Assembly (NCBI RefSeq): GCF_000285595.1
Contig: NZ_HE611068.1
Location: 1 to 44,167 of the forward strand
Length of the DNA stretch: 44,167 nucleotides
Direction of reading: 5' to 3'
DNA from: Kurthia senegalensis
Lineage (GTDB): Bacteria; Bacillota; Bacilli; Bacillales_A; Planococcaceae
This document shows, in pieces, positions 23,440 through 31,450 of the stretch (positions are counted from its first letter, which is position 1; each line of letters starts with the position of its first letter). Both the position numbers and the translations under genes were made by a program. A model generated the notes under the pieces. That model searched no databases. It saw nothing but the letters and a program-made list of their open reading frames with translations, and was not told the origin of the DNA.

Positions 23440-23892
23440 CTAGTCCTCCTCAGGAATGAATGCCGTTACAGTAGAACCCATTTCTTTTTCTACGAACGTT
23501 TCAATTGAGTGACGAAGCTGTTTAAGTGTAGGCATAATTTTATTTAAAATACGTAAAATTTCTTCGTCTTCTACTTCTAAAATATCACGAACAAGTGGGC
23601 GACGAACTGTTAGTAATAATTTTAAATCTGCATCAAACGATTGAGGTATTGCTTTTTCATCTACTAAAATATCAATGATGTCTTCATAGCTACCTGGATC
23701 ACGCATAATGAAACCGTCGATCATCGTATTACCGATGTCGATAATCGCTTCAATATAAACGTTGGCAATACGTTCTAATGCTAATTTAGAAACCGCATCT
23801 TCCAACCAGTTTTCACGACTCTCAAATACTGCAGTGATATCATCCATATATGATAAGTTATTTGTAATTTTTTTACTGTCGATAAAGTACAC
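23440..23892 (-). CDS. yutE: DUF86/HepT-like protein, YutE
   Basis: A 150-residue helical protein of the DUF86 family, with the pattern LALERIANVYIEAIIDIGN. The RNase-type motif of HepT toxins (Rx4-6HxY) is not kept: the equivalent segment reads LLTVRRPLVRDI, without the His-x-Tyr. No MNT-type nucleotidyltransferase antitoxin is encoded next to it. I therefore read it as the conserved housekeeping YutE rather than a toxin. The GTG start at 23892 has GGAGG seven bases upstream. Confidence 0.8.
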   Translation of the reverse strand: MYFIDSKKITNNLSYMDDITAVFESRENWLEDAVSKLALERIANVYIEAIIDIGNTMIDGFIMRDPGSYEDIIDILVDEKAIPQSFDADLKLLLTVRRPLVRDILEVEDEEILRILNKIMPTLKQLRHSIETFVEKEMGSTVTAFIPEED

Positions 23893-23974
23893 AGCAATTC
23901 CTCCAATTGAAAAAAGTTGATAGTATTAACTCCCTTATAGTAACATAACTTTAACTGCGGAAGGAGCATTTACA

Positions 23975-24238
23975 TTGGATAGATTTTTCTTATATGACGA
24001 TTTAGAAGATACACAAACACGCTTCGTAAGCTTCATGGGTGACAACCAACGTTATGACTTAGTCATTACACAAAGCAATCGCTTTTACGGTAAAATTTTA
24101 GTGCTCGATATGCAAATGAATCGCTTTGCTATTATCGGTTCTGACGATTTAGATGAGCCTGGTTATTTAGAGCACGTTTACAAACGACCAGCAGATGAAG
24201 CACAAGAGTTACGTGATTACTTACATGAACTCGTTTAA
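23975..24238 (+). CDS. DUF3055 family protein
   Basis: An 87-residue soluble protein. RFFLYDDLEDTQTRFVSFMG at the N-terminus, DLVITQSNRFYGKILVLDMQ and a C-terminal DDLDEPGYLEHVY match the DUF3055 family of Bacillales. Function unknown. The TTG start at 23975 is supported by AAGGAG upstream. It is divergent from yutE. Confidence 0.78.
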   Translation: MDRFFLYDDLEDTQTRFVSFMGDNQRYDLVITQSNRFYGKILVLDMQMNRFAIIGSDDLDEPGYLEHVYKRPADEAQELRDYLHELV

Positions 24239-24256
24239 TGTGACTTTACAAACAAG

Positions 24257-24290
24257 AAAAGGGAATTCGCCTAGGCGAGTTCCCTTTTTT
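24257..24290. terminator. bidirectional terminator between DUF3055 and yutD
   Basis: GGGAATTCGCC (24261-24271) pairs with GGCGAGTTCCC (24274-24284), flanked by A-rich sequence on the left and T6 on the right. Confidence 0.85.
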
Positions 24291-24334
24291 CATGTCATGT
24301 TATTGCGCAGGTTGTTTTTCTTGCACTGGTTCCG

Positions 24335-24661
24335 TCACTTTTTTTCTTTTGATTCTTTCGTAACTTCTTCAGGTGCTGGCGGCTCAATTTTGCCGATTTT
24401 ACGAGCGATAAAATAAGCGCAACCAAAATTACAATATTCGTATAAATAATCATCAAGTGTGCTGATTTTCGTATCGAAAGTCGACTTTTGGTTTCGATCT
24501 TCGTAAAACCCTTTCAAACGCAATTGACCGTAGCCCCAATCGCCAACAATATAATCATATTTTGATAATATGTCGGCATAACGTCCTTTAAACTCTTCCT
24601 CGTTAAAGGCATTGCGATAATCTTGCACGACTTCGTATTCATATTGATCTGCAACGATCAT
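24335..24661 (-). CDS. yutD: YutD family protein (DUF1027), C-terminus possibly frameshifted
   Basis: A 108-residue protein with DYRNAFNEEEFKGRYADILSKYDYIVGDWGYGQLRLKGFYED, the DUF1027 hallmark, and YEYCNFGCAYFIARK, which keeps two cysteines. The frame ends in KESKEKK. One more base in the A7 run (plus-strand T7, 24339-24345) would extend the tail by VTEPVQEKQPAQ to a stop at 24300. This charged tail is plausible but not conserved enough to prove it. The ATG follows GGAGGG. Function unknown; it precedes no other gene in its operon. Confidence 0.8.
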   Translation of the reverse strand: MIVADQYEYEVVQDYRNAFNEEEFKGRYADILSKYDYIVGDWGYGQLRLKGFYEDRNQKSTFDTKISTLDDYLYEYCNFGCAYFIARKIGKIEPPAPEEVTKESKEKK

Positions 24662-24682
24662 ATTTGAACCCTCCTACAGGAT

Positions 24683-25615
24683 TTACGATTCCGCTTGCAT
24701 TTGTCGAGTTTTAGTCGCTGCATTTACTTGCTCATCTGCATGGTAACTACTGCGAACTAAAGGACCTGCTTCACAATGTTTAAAGCCTTTTTCCATCGCA
24801 ATTTTACGCAGACGACCGAATTCGATTGGTGCGTAATATTTTTGTACGGGCAAGTGCTTTTTCGTCGGCTGTAAATATTGACCGATTGTCATAATATCTA
24901 CATTGTTAGCGCGTAAATCATCCATTACTTCTAGAATTTCTTCTTCCGTCTCCCCTAATCCTACCATAAGAGATGACTTTGTAGGAATGTCAGGTTGCAT
25001 TTCTTTTGAACGACGTAAAAATTCAAGTGAACGATCATACTTCGCTTTTGCACGAACTCTTGGTGTTAGACGACGAACCGTCTCGATATTATGATTTAAA
25101 ATATCGGGCTTCGCGTCCATTAAAATTTGAAGATTTTCCTTCACGCCGGCCATATCAGATGGTAGCACTTCAACGGAAGTTTGTGGACTTTTACGACGAA
25201 TGGCGCGCACTGTTTCAGCCAGTACACTCGCGCCCCCGTCCTTCAAATCATCACGGGCTACAACTGTTATTACGACGTGCTTTAAATTCATTAATACAAC
25301 GGAGTCTGCGACGCGCTCTGGTTCGGCTAAGTCAATCTCAGTCGGCAATCCAGTCTTCACGGCACAGAAACGACAAGCACGTGTACATACAGAACCTAAA
25401 ATCATAAAAGTAGCTGTACGGCGCTCTCCCCAACATTCGTGAATGTTCGGACAGCGCGCTTCTTCACAAACTGTGTGAAGATTTTTTTCGCGCATTAAGG
25501 TTTTCAATTCTTTGTACTCTTTATTCGCCTTAATGTTGATTTTTAGCCATTCCGGCTTGCGAACGTGTTGACGTTTATTTTCCTTCGATGGTGTGGTTGG
25601 TTTACATGATGACAT
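24683..25615 (-). CDS. lipA: lipoyl synthase
   Basis: A 310-residue radical SAM enzyme that inserts two sulfurs into octanoyl chains on 2-oxoacid dehydrogenase or GcvH domains. The auxiliary cluster motif is Cys50, Cys55 and Cys61 in [12 protein letters not shown]. The SAM cluster motif CxxxCxxC is Cys77, Cys81 and Cys84 (CTRACRFC). The C-terminal R-S-S-Y motif is in [13 protein letters not shown]. The ATG at 25615 follows AAGGAG. It depends on Fe-S assembly, made by the suf operon further right. yutC, yunA and yunB, its B. subtilis neighbours, are missing. Confidence 0.95.
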   Translation of the reverse strand: MSSCKPTTPSKENKRQHVRKPEWLKINIKANKEYKELKTLMREKNLHTVCEEARCPNIHECWGERRTATFMILGSVCTRACRFCAVKTGLPTEIDLAEPERVADSVVLMNLKHVVITVVARDDLKDGGASVLAETVRAIRRKSPQTSVEVLPSDMAGVKENLQILMDAKPDILNHNIETVRRLTPRVRAKAKYDRSLEFLRRSKEMQPDIPTKSSLMVGLGETEEEILEVMDDLRANNVDIMTIGQYLQPTKKHLPVQKYYAPIEFGRLRKIAMEKGFKHCEAGPLVRSSYHADEQVNAATKTRQMQAES

Positions 25616-25743
25616 GGATATTCAACTCCTTATCGTGTATAAATGACGTCCCCGTCAGTCAATGTAACACACTTTTTATTAAAAAAACAGTATATTAGGA
25701 AAAATTAGATATCATTTACAAAACATTTTTTTCTACTCCAATG

Positions 25744-25772
25744 AAAAAAATCGTGCTTTCGCACGATTTTCT
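25744..25772 (-). terminator. intrinsic terminator after the HD-GYP gene
   Basis: AAAATCGTGC and GCACGATTTT form a perfect 10-bp stem with loop TTTC (about 25747-25770), with A/T tracts both sides. The HD-GYP stop is 15 bases upstream on the minus strand. Confidence 0.8.
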
Positions 25773-25786
25773 AGTTCCATTATTTT

Positions 25787-26902
25787 TTATGTTGGAGATA
25801 CGATTATATCTTGATGTAAATATTCAGAGTCTACTTTTACGATTTGTCGCGCACTATCAATTAATTTCACTTCATACGTTGCTTTCAGAAGGATTCCATC
25901 TTTTTCAAATACACGCACGTGGGGGCGCAACGTATTTCGTTGTTCTTGTTTCGAAACGATACCACGACTTCCATCATCTAATAAAACGACTGATCCGTTT
26001 GGATATGCCGCAATAACGCGTTTAAAGGCATCCACAACTGTTTTTTCATACAATGTGCCTGAACCTTGCTGTATAATGTCTAAACCTTCTGAGGGAAGCA
26101 TTTTATTACGATACACACGCTTAGATGTCACCGCATCAAATACATCTGCTACCGCAATAATTTTAGCATATGGATGGATTTCAAAATCGACTAAACCACG
26201 TGGGTAGCCACTGCCATCCAAACGTTCATGATGTTGGAATGCACAATGTGCAGACAGTAATGAAATCGTATGTAAATTACGTAAAATATCAAAGCCAAAT
26301 TGCGTATGTTTCTGCATCGTCGCATACTCTTCATCTGAAAGACGAGAAGGTTTTTGCAAAATTTCTTGAGGAATTAACATTTTCCCAATATCATGCAACA
26401 TCGCACCTACTCCAATTTGACGCACTTCTTCTGCATTATAATGCATCTCGTGTGCAATCGAAATAGAGTAAATGGCAACTTGCAATGAATGTTGATAAAT
26501 GTATTGATCATAAATAAATGCATCGCTAAGAACAGTCAACATGTCTTCATTGTTAAAAATACTATCCATTAATGAATTAATAATATTCGTAAAATCTTTT
26601 GAACTTTTCTCTAAGCAATACGTAATATCCGTCCCTTTAAATTTTTTCAGTTCTTTAAAGGACGTTTCAATATGCTTCACTGCTTGCGTTCGAATTTTAG
26701 GAGGAATCGAATCTTTCACTTCAATCCCTTTTGAAATCACATCGTCAATGTATACATATTGTATATTTAATTGCTGTAACCTTTGGATAATTCTAGGGGT
26801 TATTTTCATTCCTTCTTGTAACAAAGGCATCCCTGATTCATTCCAAATTGTTCGAGCTATGATCATTTCTTCTTGAAGTACATCCGTTGATATTAGCCTC
26901 AT
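25787..26902 (-). CDS. HD-GYP domain protein, probable c-di-GMP phosphodiesterase
   Basis: A 371-residue cytoplasmic protein. The N-terminal 130 residues have a DUF3391-like or receiver-like character without a phospho-acceptor signature. The HD-GYP domain spans about 130-310, with H138 (YQHSLQVA), the H170-D171 pair (MLHDIGKMLIP), later His residues in KHTQFG and HHERLDG, and G232-Y233-P234. These are the residues expected of an active c-di-GMP phosphodiesterase. A C-terminal PilZ-like tail is not evident. It occupies the place where B. subtilis has yunA, yunB and yunC between lipA and yunD. Confidence 0.85.
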   Translation of the reverse strand: MRLISTDVLQEEMIIARTIWNESGMPLLQEGMKITPRIIQRLQQLNIQYVYIDDVISKGIEVKDSIPPKIRTQAVKHIETSFKELKKFKGTDITYCLEKSSKDFTNIINSLMDSIFNNEDMLTVLSDAFIYDQYIYQHSLQVAIYSISIAHEMHYNAEEVRQIGVGAMLHDIGKMLIPQEILQKPSRLSDEEYATMQKHTQFGFDILRNLHTISLLSAHCAFQHHERLDGSGYPRGLVDFEIHPYAKIIAVADVFDAVTSKRVYRNKMLPSEGLDIIQQGSGTLYEKTVVDAFKRVIAAYPNGSVVLLDDGSRGIVSKQEQRNTLRPHVRVFEKDGILLKATYEVKLIDSARQIVKVDSEYLHQDIIVSPT

Positions 26903-26984
26903 ACTTTGTCCCCACTAACTTTTTTATCATACAAAATATTATATACTATTCTGCTTAATAAAAATATTATATTTTTTTAAAAAT

Positions 26985-28331
26985 TCACTCAAAATATCGA
27001 TGGCCATAAATTGTCAAAATATCTCTTAAAAATTGTGGCAACAAATATTTTTTCGGTAAATCTTTCAATTCAGGGAATATCCAACCAAATGTAAAGGAGT
27101 CTAAAGTTGCTACTGCAATGGTTTCTCCCTCTTCAAGACGACGATTGTTCACATAAATCTCATCTTCTCGTTCTTCAAATCCATACAGTAACATTTTCCC
27201 AATTACCTTTCCTCGGAAACCAAGTCCCTTCAGTTCGTATCTAGATAATTCTTCCTTTTCTTCAATATATAAAATAAGGGACTTTAGTTGTGATTGATTT
27301 AAATATAAAACACATGCATTAATTGGATGCGGCAACATTTTATGTACATCATTCGCTGTAATCGAACCTTTTTTCATCGGTGTTAAGAAAATTCCTGCAT
27401 TAAAAAAGGCACAATCTGCTTGAGAAAAATCGAGTAATGCTTCTGCAAAAAAATCGGATAGTTTTGAATAATGATACCATTCTTTGTTATAATATTTAGT
27501 CGTCCTGAACACTTCAACGTCTAATAGTTGTTCTCCATAACGTTGCTGCGCTTCGACTTCTCTGTGCTCCCCGCGCTCTGCAGGTAAAGTAGCCGTTTCA
27601 ATTAATTCTGTCTGTGTCGTACGCTCCTCGCCGAACGTAATGACCGAATGCCCAATATACGTGCCATACTTCCCGCCACCTGTTAAAAGCACATGTTGCA
27701 CTTGTTTACCTCGTTCTAGCACATGATGCGTATGCGCACCAATAATGAGCGTCAATTCTGGCATCATTTCTGCTAATTGTTCATCTGACTGCAATCCTAA
27801 ATGCGATAAGCAGACAATCGCATCGACCTTCCCCTTCAATCGCTCTACCGAATCAGCTAACGTTTGAAACGGATTTTGGATTTGCCACCCGAGATTATTA
27901 TAAAAATCGGCAAACGGCGCTGTCGCTGCGACAATGCCTATTTTCTTTCCTGTTGATGACGTGTACACTTTTTCGTTTTGTACCCACTTCGGTTGTGTGC
28001 CATCCGCTTCTTTTAAATTGCTGACGATGACATCAAAATGTGCTTCGTCATACAAATGTTCAAGTGCACCTTTAGACAGTGTAATGCCTTCATTGTTACC
28101 GAGCGTTACAGCATCGTACGTTGCATCATTTAACAACGGAATGCTCGACTTTCCAAGCGTTGCTTCTGTAAAGACGTTTGAACGATCAATGAAGTCACCA
28201 AGGTCAAAAATAAAGCACGTTTCACCATGTACTTCATGGTACTGCCTTTGCCTTTGTAAAAATGCTCGCGTACGTGGCCATGAATCCAAATGACTGTGCA
28301 CGTCATTCGTATGATAAATATGAATTTTTTC
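26985..28331 (-). CDS. yunD: 5'-nucleotidase family metallophosphoesterase, YunD
   Basis: A protein of about 449 residues with a metallophosphoesterase domain followed by a 5'-nucleotidase C-terminal domain. Metal motifs are YHTNDVHSHL (8-17), FDLGDFIDRS (about 43-52), TLGNNEG (here NN replaces the usual NH, as I recall for YunD) and GAHTHH (about 200-205). No signal peptide is seen, so it is cytoplasmic, unlike UshA. The likely start is TTG at 28334-28332, with AAGGAGA upstream. It lies 15 bases after yunE and probably belongs to a yunFED operon. Confidence 0.85.
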   Translation of the reverse strand, partial: EKIHIYHTNDVHSHLDSWPRTRAFLQRQRQYHEVHGETCFIFDLGDFIDRSNVFTEATLGKSSIPLLNDATYDAVTLGNNEGITLSKGALEHLYDEAHFDVIVSNLKEADGTQPKWVQNEKVYTSSTGKKIGIVAATAPFADFYNNLGWQIQNPFQTLADSVERLKGKVDAIVCLSHLGLQSDEQLAEMMPELTLIIGAHTHHVLERGKQVQHVLLTGGGKYGTYIGHSVITFGEERTTQTELIETATLPAERGEHREVEAQQRYGEQLLDVEVFRTTKYYNKEWYHYSKLSDFFAEALLDFSQADCAFFNAGIFLTPMKKGSITANDVHKMLPHPINACVLYLNQSQLKSLILYIEEKEELSRYELKGLGFRGKVIGKMLLYGFEEREDEIYVNNRRLEEGETIAVATLDSFTFGWIFPELKDLPKKYLLPQFLRDILTIYGHRYFE

Positions 28332-28348
28332 CAAATTGATTCATCTCC

Positions 28349-29170
28349 TTATAAAATACTCGATACGATCGAGCGTATCCCCATAACCAACAACATGATG
28401 CGCAAAAACAACACGATTGTTTTTGATGAAAAGCGTTTATTTAAATCCGCTCCAAGTTTCCCACCAATTAGTGCACCGATACTGACCGGTATAACGTATT
28501 GCCACGGAATATGTCCTAATGAAAAATGTGCATACGAATTGACGATGGACGTTAAAAACACGAGAAACATAGATGTCGGGACGGCAACATGCGCTGGGAA
28601 TAAAAATAGTACGAGCATCATCGGTATAATCATCGAACCGCCGCCGATTCCGAACATTCCCGAAATAATGCCTACGCCAAACGTAGCAAGTATCGCAAAC
28701 CAAATCGGGTATCCATATGTATACTGCTTTCCTTCTTTATCGGTAAATACGCGTTTATATCCATGATTCACAAACCATTGAACGGGCTTTAATCGATCTC
28801 GAACGAGTAATACAATCGCCAAAATAATCATTAAAATACCGAAATACAATTCGAATGCTTCTACGTTCAATTTTTTATTAATGTATGCACCGACTATCGT
28901 ACCAGGGACGCTCCCCATAAAGAAAATGAAGCCCGAACGATAATCGACCGTCTTCGCCTTTATGTGACTTAGCGTAGAAGATAACCCCGTAAAAATCATC
29001 ATAACGACTGATAACCCTACAATTTTCTGTGGTGTCAAATCATCGATATATCCGAGTGATATGCCGAAATACAAAAGGGCTGGAACGAGTATAATTCCCC
29101 CACCGAGTCCAACGAGTGCACCGACAACACCTGAAACGATTGCTAATACGGCAATGAATAAACCAATCAT
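28349..29170 (-). CDS. yunE: TauE/SafE family sulfite exporter-like permease, YunE
   Basis: A 273-residue membrane protein with about eight hydrophobic segments. Two related halves each start with a glycine-rich loop: VVGALVGLGGGIILVPALL (about 14-32) and GIISGMFGIGGGSMIIPMML (about 170-190). These are the hallmark of the TauE/SafE (DUF81) family, which exports sulfite, sulfoacetate or related anions. Substrate unknown. It lies two bases after yunF and upstream of yunD. Confidence 0.88.
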   Translation of the reverse strand: MIGLFIAVLAIVSGVVGALVGLGGGIILVPALLYFGISLGYIDDLTPQKIVGLSVVMMIFTGLSSTLSHIKAKTVDYRSGFIFFMGSVPGTIVGAYINKKLNVEAFELYFGILMIILAIVLLVRDRLKPVQWFVNHGYKRVFTDKEGKQYTYGYPIWFAILATFGVGIISGMFGIGGGSMIIPMMLVLFLFPAHVAVPTSMFLVFLTSIVNSYAHFSLGHIPWQYVIPVSIGALIGGKLGADLNKRFSSKTIVLFLRIMLLVMGIRSIVSSIL

Positions 29171-29172
29171 TT

Positions 29173-30033
29173 TTATTCCTCCTCAAACAAACCGAGTTGC
29201 TTCGGGGCTAAACCATCGTATGTAATATCTAATAATGTGAGTAGCTGCTTCGCATTTCTAGCTGCGTCATGCCCGGAATTATTGTTAAAGACGACGAACA
29301 CATTTTGGCACGTTTGCTGTAGCTTACGAATATGCTGTGCCAATTCTTTTAATTCATCTACCGTGTAATCATATAAAAAACGAATCTTTCGCCATTCTTC
29401 TGAGTTTCGCCCATTGCTATTCCAAGCATGAACATTTCGCCCGTGTATACGAACGAACGCATTTCGCTCTGTCGCTACCGGCACGAGTGGTACTGAGCCA
29501 TCACCTGCTTGTGGCTCATCACAAACTGTGTGAATCAATTGATGTTCTTTCAATAAATTGATCGTCCCATCAAAATATTTCTCGCTATACCACGACCGAT
29601 TTCGAAATTCGATTGCGACAGGTAACCCTTCTAATTGTTGTCGAACGTAGCGTATATATTGTACGTTCGCAAACTGACAATCAAACCACGGTGGAAATTG
29701 CATTAAAACCGCCGCAAGTTTTCCCGCTCTTTGGAAAGGCTCTACCGCTTTTCGAAACGCGTCAAACATTTCTTTTTTCGTTTCAAAATAAGGGTTCTTC
29801 CCGCGCATATGCCCGGTCATCCCTTGATACCCTTTTATTATAAATTGAAAATGTGCAGGCGTTTCCGCAAGCCATTTTTGAACGCTTTTCATAGAAGGAA
29901 TCGCATAAAATGACGTATCAATTTCAACGATTGGAAAATGCCCCGCATAGTCAAACAACTGACTTGTCGAAGAAGTCGCTGTACTATAAACGTCCGGATG
30001 ATCACTCCAACCTGTTAAACCAACATAGATCAT
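29173..30033 (-). CDS. yunF: DUF72 family protein, YunF
   Basis: A TIM-barrel-like protein of about 286 residues. YVGLTGWSDHPDVY at the N-terminus, FPIVEIDTSFYAIPS, AVLMQFPPWF, VAIEFRNRSWY and FVVFNNNSGHDAARNA at the end are the DUF72 signatures. Family function is not known; a nuclease or sugar-related role has been proposed from fold. The ATG at 30033 has GAGGAGGAG upstream; an ORF extension to 30066 lacks such a site. It is the first gene of yunFED. Confidence 0.85.
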   Translation of the reverse strand: MIYVGLTGWSDHPDVYSTATSSTSQLFDYAGHFPIVEIDTSFYAIPSMKSVQKWLAETPAHFQFIIKGYQGMTGHMRGKNPYFETKKEMFDAFRKAVEPFQRAGKLAAVLMQFPPWFDCQFANVQYIRYVRQQLEGLPVAIEFRNRSWYSEKYFDGTINLLKEHQLIHTVCDEPQAGDGSVPLVPVATERNAFVRIHGRNVHAWNSNGRNSEEWRKIRFLYDYTVDELKELAQHIRKLQQTCQNVFVVFNNNSGHDAARNAKQLLTLLDITYDGLAPKQLGLFEEE

Positions 30034-30167
30034 TTTCTCTCCTCCTCTCTTTATGTATCGTACCATATCTTCTAAATGAACTTCTTTATATTTACATGTT
30101 TTTCATATTAAAAAAACAACGTTTCTATTCTACTACTATTCCCGATTTTAAACGTTTTATTTCAAGA

Positions 30168-30205
30168 AAAAGAAAAATCTCGAACCGATCAATACGATTC
30201 GAGAT
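30168..30205 (-). terminator. intrinsic terminator after the zinc-ribbon gene
   Basis: On the minus strand ATCTCGAATCG (30195-30205) pairs with CGGTTCGAGAT (30177-30187), one mismatch, followed by TTTTTCTTTTTCTTG. Confidence 0.8.
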
Positions 30206-30219
30206 GCATTGCTACTATT

Positions 30220-30642
30220 TTAAAAGAATTCCCATTCTTCTACAGCGCGACCTTGTTGTAATTTATTCGCAATTTTCACCGCGTCGACTGTCGCCACAAT
30301 CATCAGAACAAATCCAGCAAGTCCAAACGTTACGATGCCTAAGAAAATGCTAATGATTAATAGCGTCAATCCTTTCTTCACTTGTCCCATAATCATTTGT
30401 CCAAGTCCTGGGATGAAAAATGACGCAATCCCCATCAAGAGAGGACTGTAAGAATAATTCGATGTAATCGTTTGTTTAGGTGCTTCTAGCGTTGTTCCAC
30501 ACTTCACACATAACGCTTGATTAGCTGTTACCGAACTCCCACATTCAGGACAATAGTTTTTGACCGTAAATGTTCGTACACCACATTTCGGACATATTTC
30601 TGCTTTAGAATCGATTGTTTCATTACAATTCATACAATGCAT
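30220..30642 (-). CDS. zinc-ribbon membrane protein
   Basis: A 140-residue protein. The first 55 residues hold a double zinc ribbon with four CxxC pairs (CMNC, CPKC, CPEC, CVKC). Two hydrophobic segments follow from about residue 68, separated by PGLGQMIMGQVKKGL, a TM2-like turn. Such proteins are common in Firmicutes and have no fixed function. The ATG at 30642 follows GGAGGAATG, overlapping the DUF2085 gene's end, so the two are translationally coupled. Confidence 0.78.
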   Translation of the reverse strand: MHCMNCNETIDSKAEICPKCGVRTFTVKNYCPECGSSVTANQALCVKCGTTLEAPKQTITSNYSYSPLLMGIASFFIPGLGQMIMGQVKKGLTLLIISIFLGIVTFGLAGFVLMIVATVDAVKIANKLQQGRAVEEWEFF

Positions 30643-31020
30643 TTACATTCCTCCGTTCCAAATAAAAGGGCCTAGTTTTTGACCGAAGTGATACCCTTCA
30701 TACCAAATAAAAAAGAAAACGTAAAAAATCCCGATTCCTCCTAAAATACCTGTCACAAACCTTCTCGGATTCGTACTCGACCAAAAGGTAAACAATTGAC
30801 CGAATCCATCAATCGCCATCGGACATAGCAATAATAAAATAATCCACCAGTGCATCATACCTACAATCGCTAATACGATAAAAGAAAGAACATACCCAAC
30901 GCCTAGTCCCGTACATCTTGCACAAATAGGAAAAGGCTTTCCTTTATGGTGAAAACAACGTTCTGGTATGCCGTGACATAAAAAAAACATCTTCATAATC
31001 CGTTCTGTTCGTTCTGTCAT
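30643..31020 (-). CDS. DUF2085 family membrane protein
   Basis: A 125-residue membrane protein with FFLCHGIPERCFHHKGKPFP and ICARCTGLGVGYV near the N-terminus. These are the DUF2085 pattern, with conserved His and Cys residues that may bind a metal. Two to three hydrophobic segments follow. Function unknown. The ATG at 31020 has AGGAG upstream. It is the first gene of a two-gene unit with the zinc-ribbon protein. Confidence 0.82.
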   Translation of the reverse strand: MTERTERIMKMFFLCHGIPERCFHHKGKPFPICARCTGLGVGYVLSFIVLAIVGMMHWWIILLLLCPMAIDGFGQLFTFWSSTNPRRFVTGILGGIGIFYVFFFIWYEGYHFGQKLGPFIWNGGM

Positions 31021-31122
31021 ATACCGGCTCCTTTTATATACCTATCCTAATTATTATACCCTTTAACATTTAATTGTAACGACTACTATAGCGAACTTTT
31101 GTATACTATTTTCCATTGTATC

Positions 31123-31152
31123 AAAAAAACGAGACTCCTTTAAGAGTCTCGT
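31123..31152 (-). terminator. intrinsic terminator downstream of sufB
   Basis: ACGAGACTC (31129-31137) pairs with GAGTCTCGT (31144-31152), followed on the minus strand by T7. It is the first clear terminator after the suf operon, about 300 bases beyond the sufB stop, so the operon transcript would include the repeat region. Confidence 0.8.
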
Positions 31153-31211
31153 CATTTTGTAGTTGATTGGTCCTTGTTTGTGACAAAGGAAGGTAAGCGT
31201 CCAGCAGACCC

Positions 31212-31419
31212 TATCCGGATTCATCGACTTGATTCTCGGGTCAAATCACTTCTTCCTACGTGGCTAGACGCCACTTGCCAGAATCTTTATTTGCCCTTCG
31301 AATCTGAACGAGTCGATTCATCACTTATTGGATATCCGGATTCAAACACCAGTGCTTCGGGTCGTTTCGTTCCTTCCGACGCGACGAAGAACGCCGCTTG
31401 TCAGGAACTATAAACGCCC
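31212..31419. repeat. imperfect direct duplication of about 85 bases in the sufB 3' region
   Basis: Unit A (31212-31296) and unit B (31333-31419) both begin TATCCGGATTCA. They share CGGGTC, CTTCC-ACG, ACGCC-CTTG-CAG and end in GCCC or CGCCC. They are separated by 36 bases. Unit A contains a hairpin GTGGC/GCCAC. No convincing gene lies in 31153-31450; the plus-strand frame at 31174-31413 has no start context and no recognisable domain. Confidence 0.6.
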
Positions 31420-31450
31420 GTCAGCACTAAACGGTGTTTTCATCACTTAA

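Noticed and set aside
23440-23892. YutE as a HepT-type toxin
   Set aside because: The RNase motif Rx4-6HxY is missing and there is no MNT-type antitoxin gene beside it. Its place with yutF and yutD is the conserved housekeeping position.
25461-25480. Rex-like inverted repeat CTTCACAAACTGTGTGAAG
   Set aside because: It lies inside the lipA coding sequence over the conserved Cys motif region, has a shorter centre than a Rex site and no promoter is near.
29910-30353. Plus-strand frame of 147 codons over the yunF start and zinc-ribbon gene
   Set aside because: It is antisense to two well-supported genes and their terminator, without family features.
31174-31413. Plus-strand frame of 79 codons in the sufB 3' gap
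   Set aside because: No ribosome site suits the start, the composition is odd and the frame runs through both units of the direct duplication. It looks like chance in a repeat.
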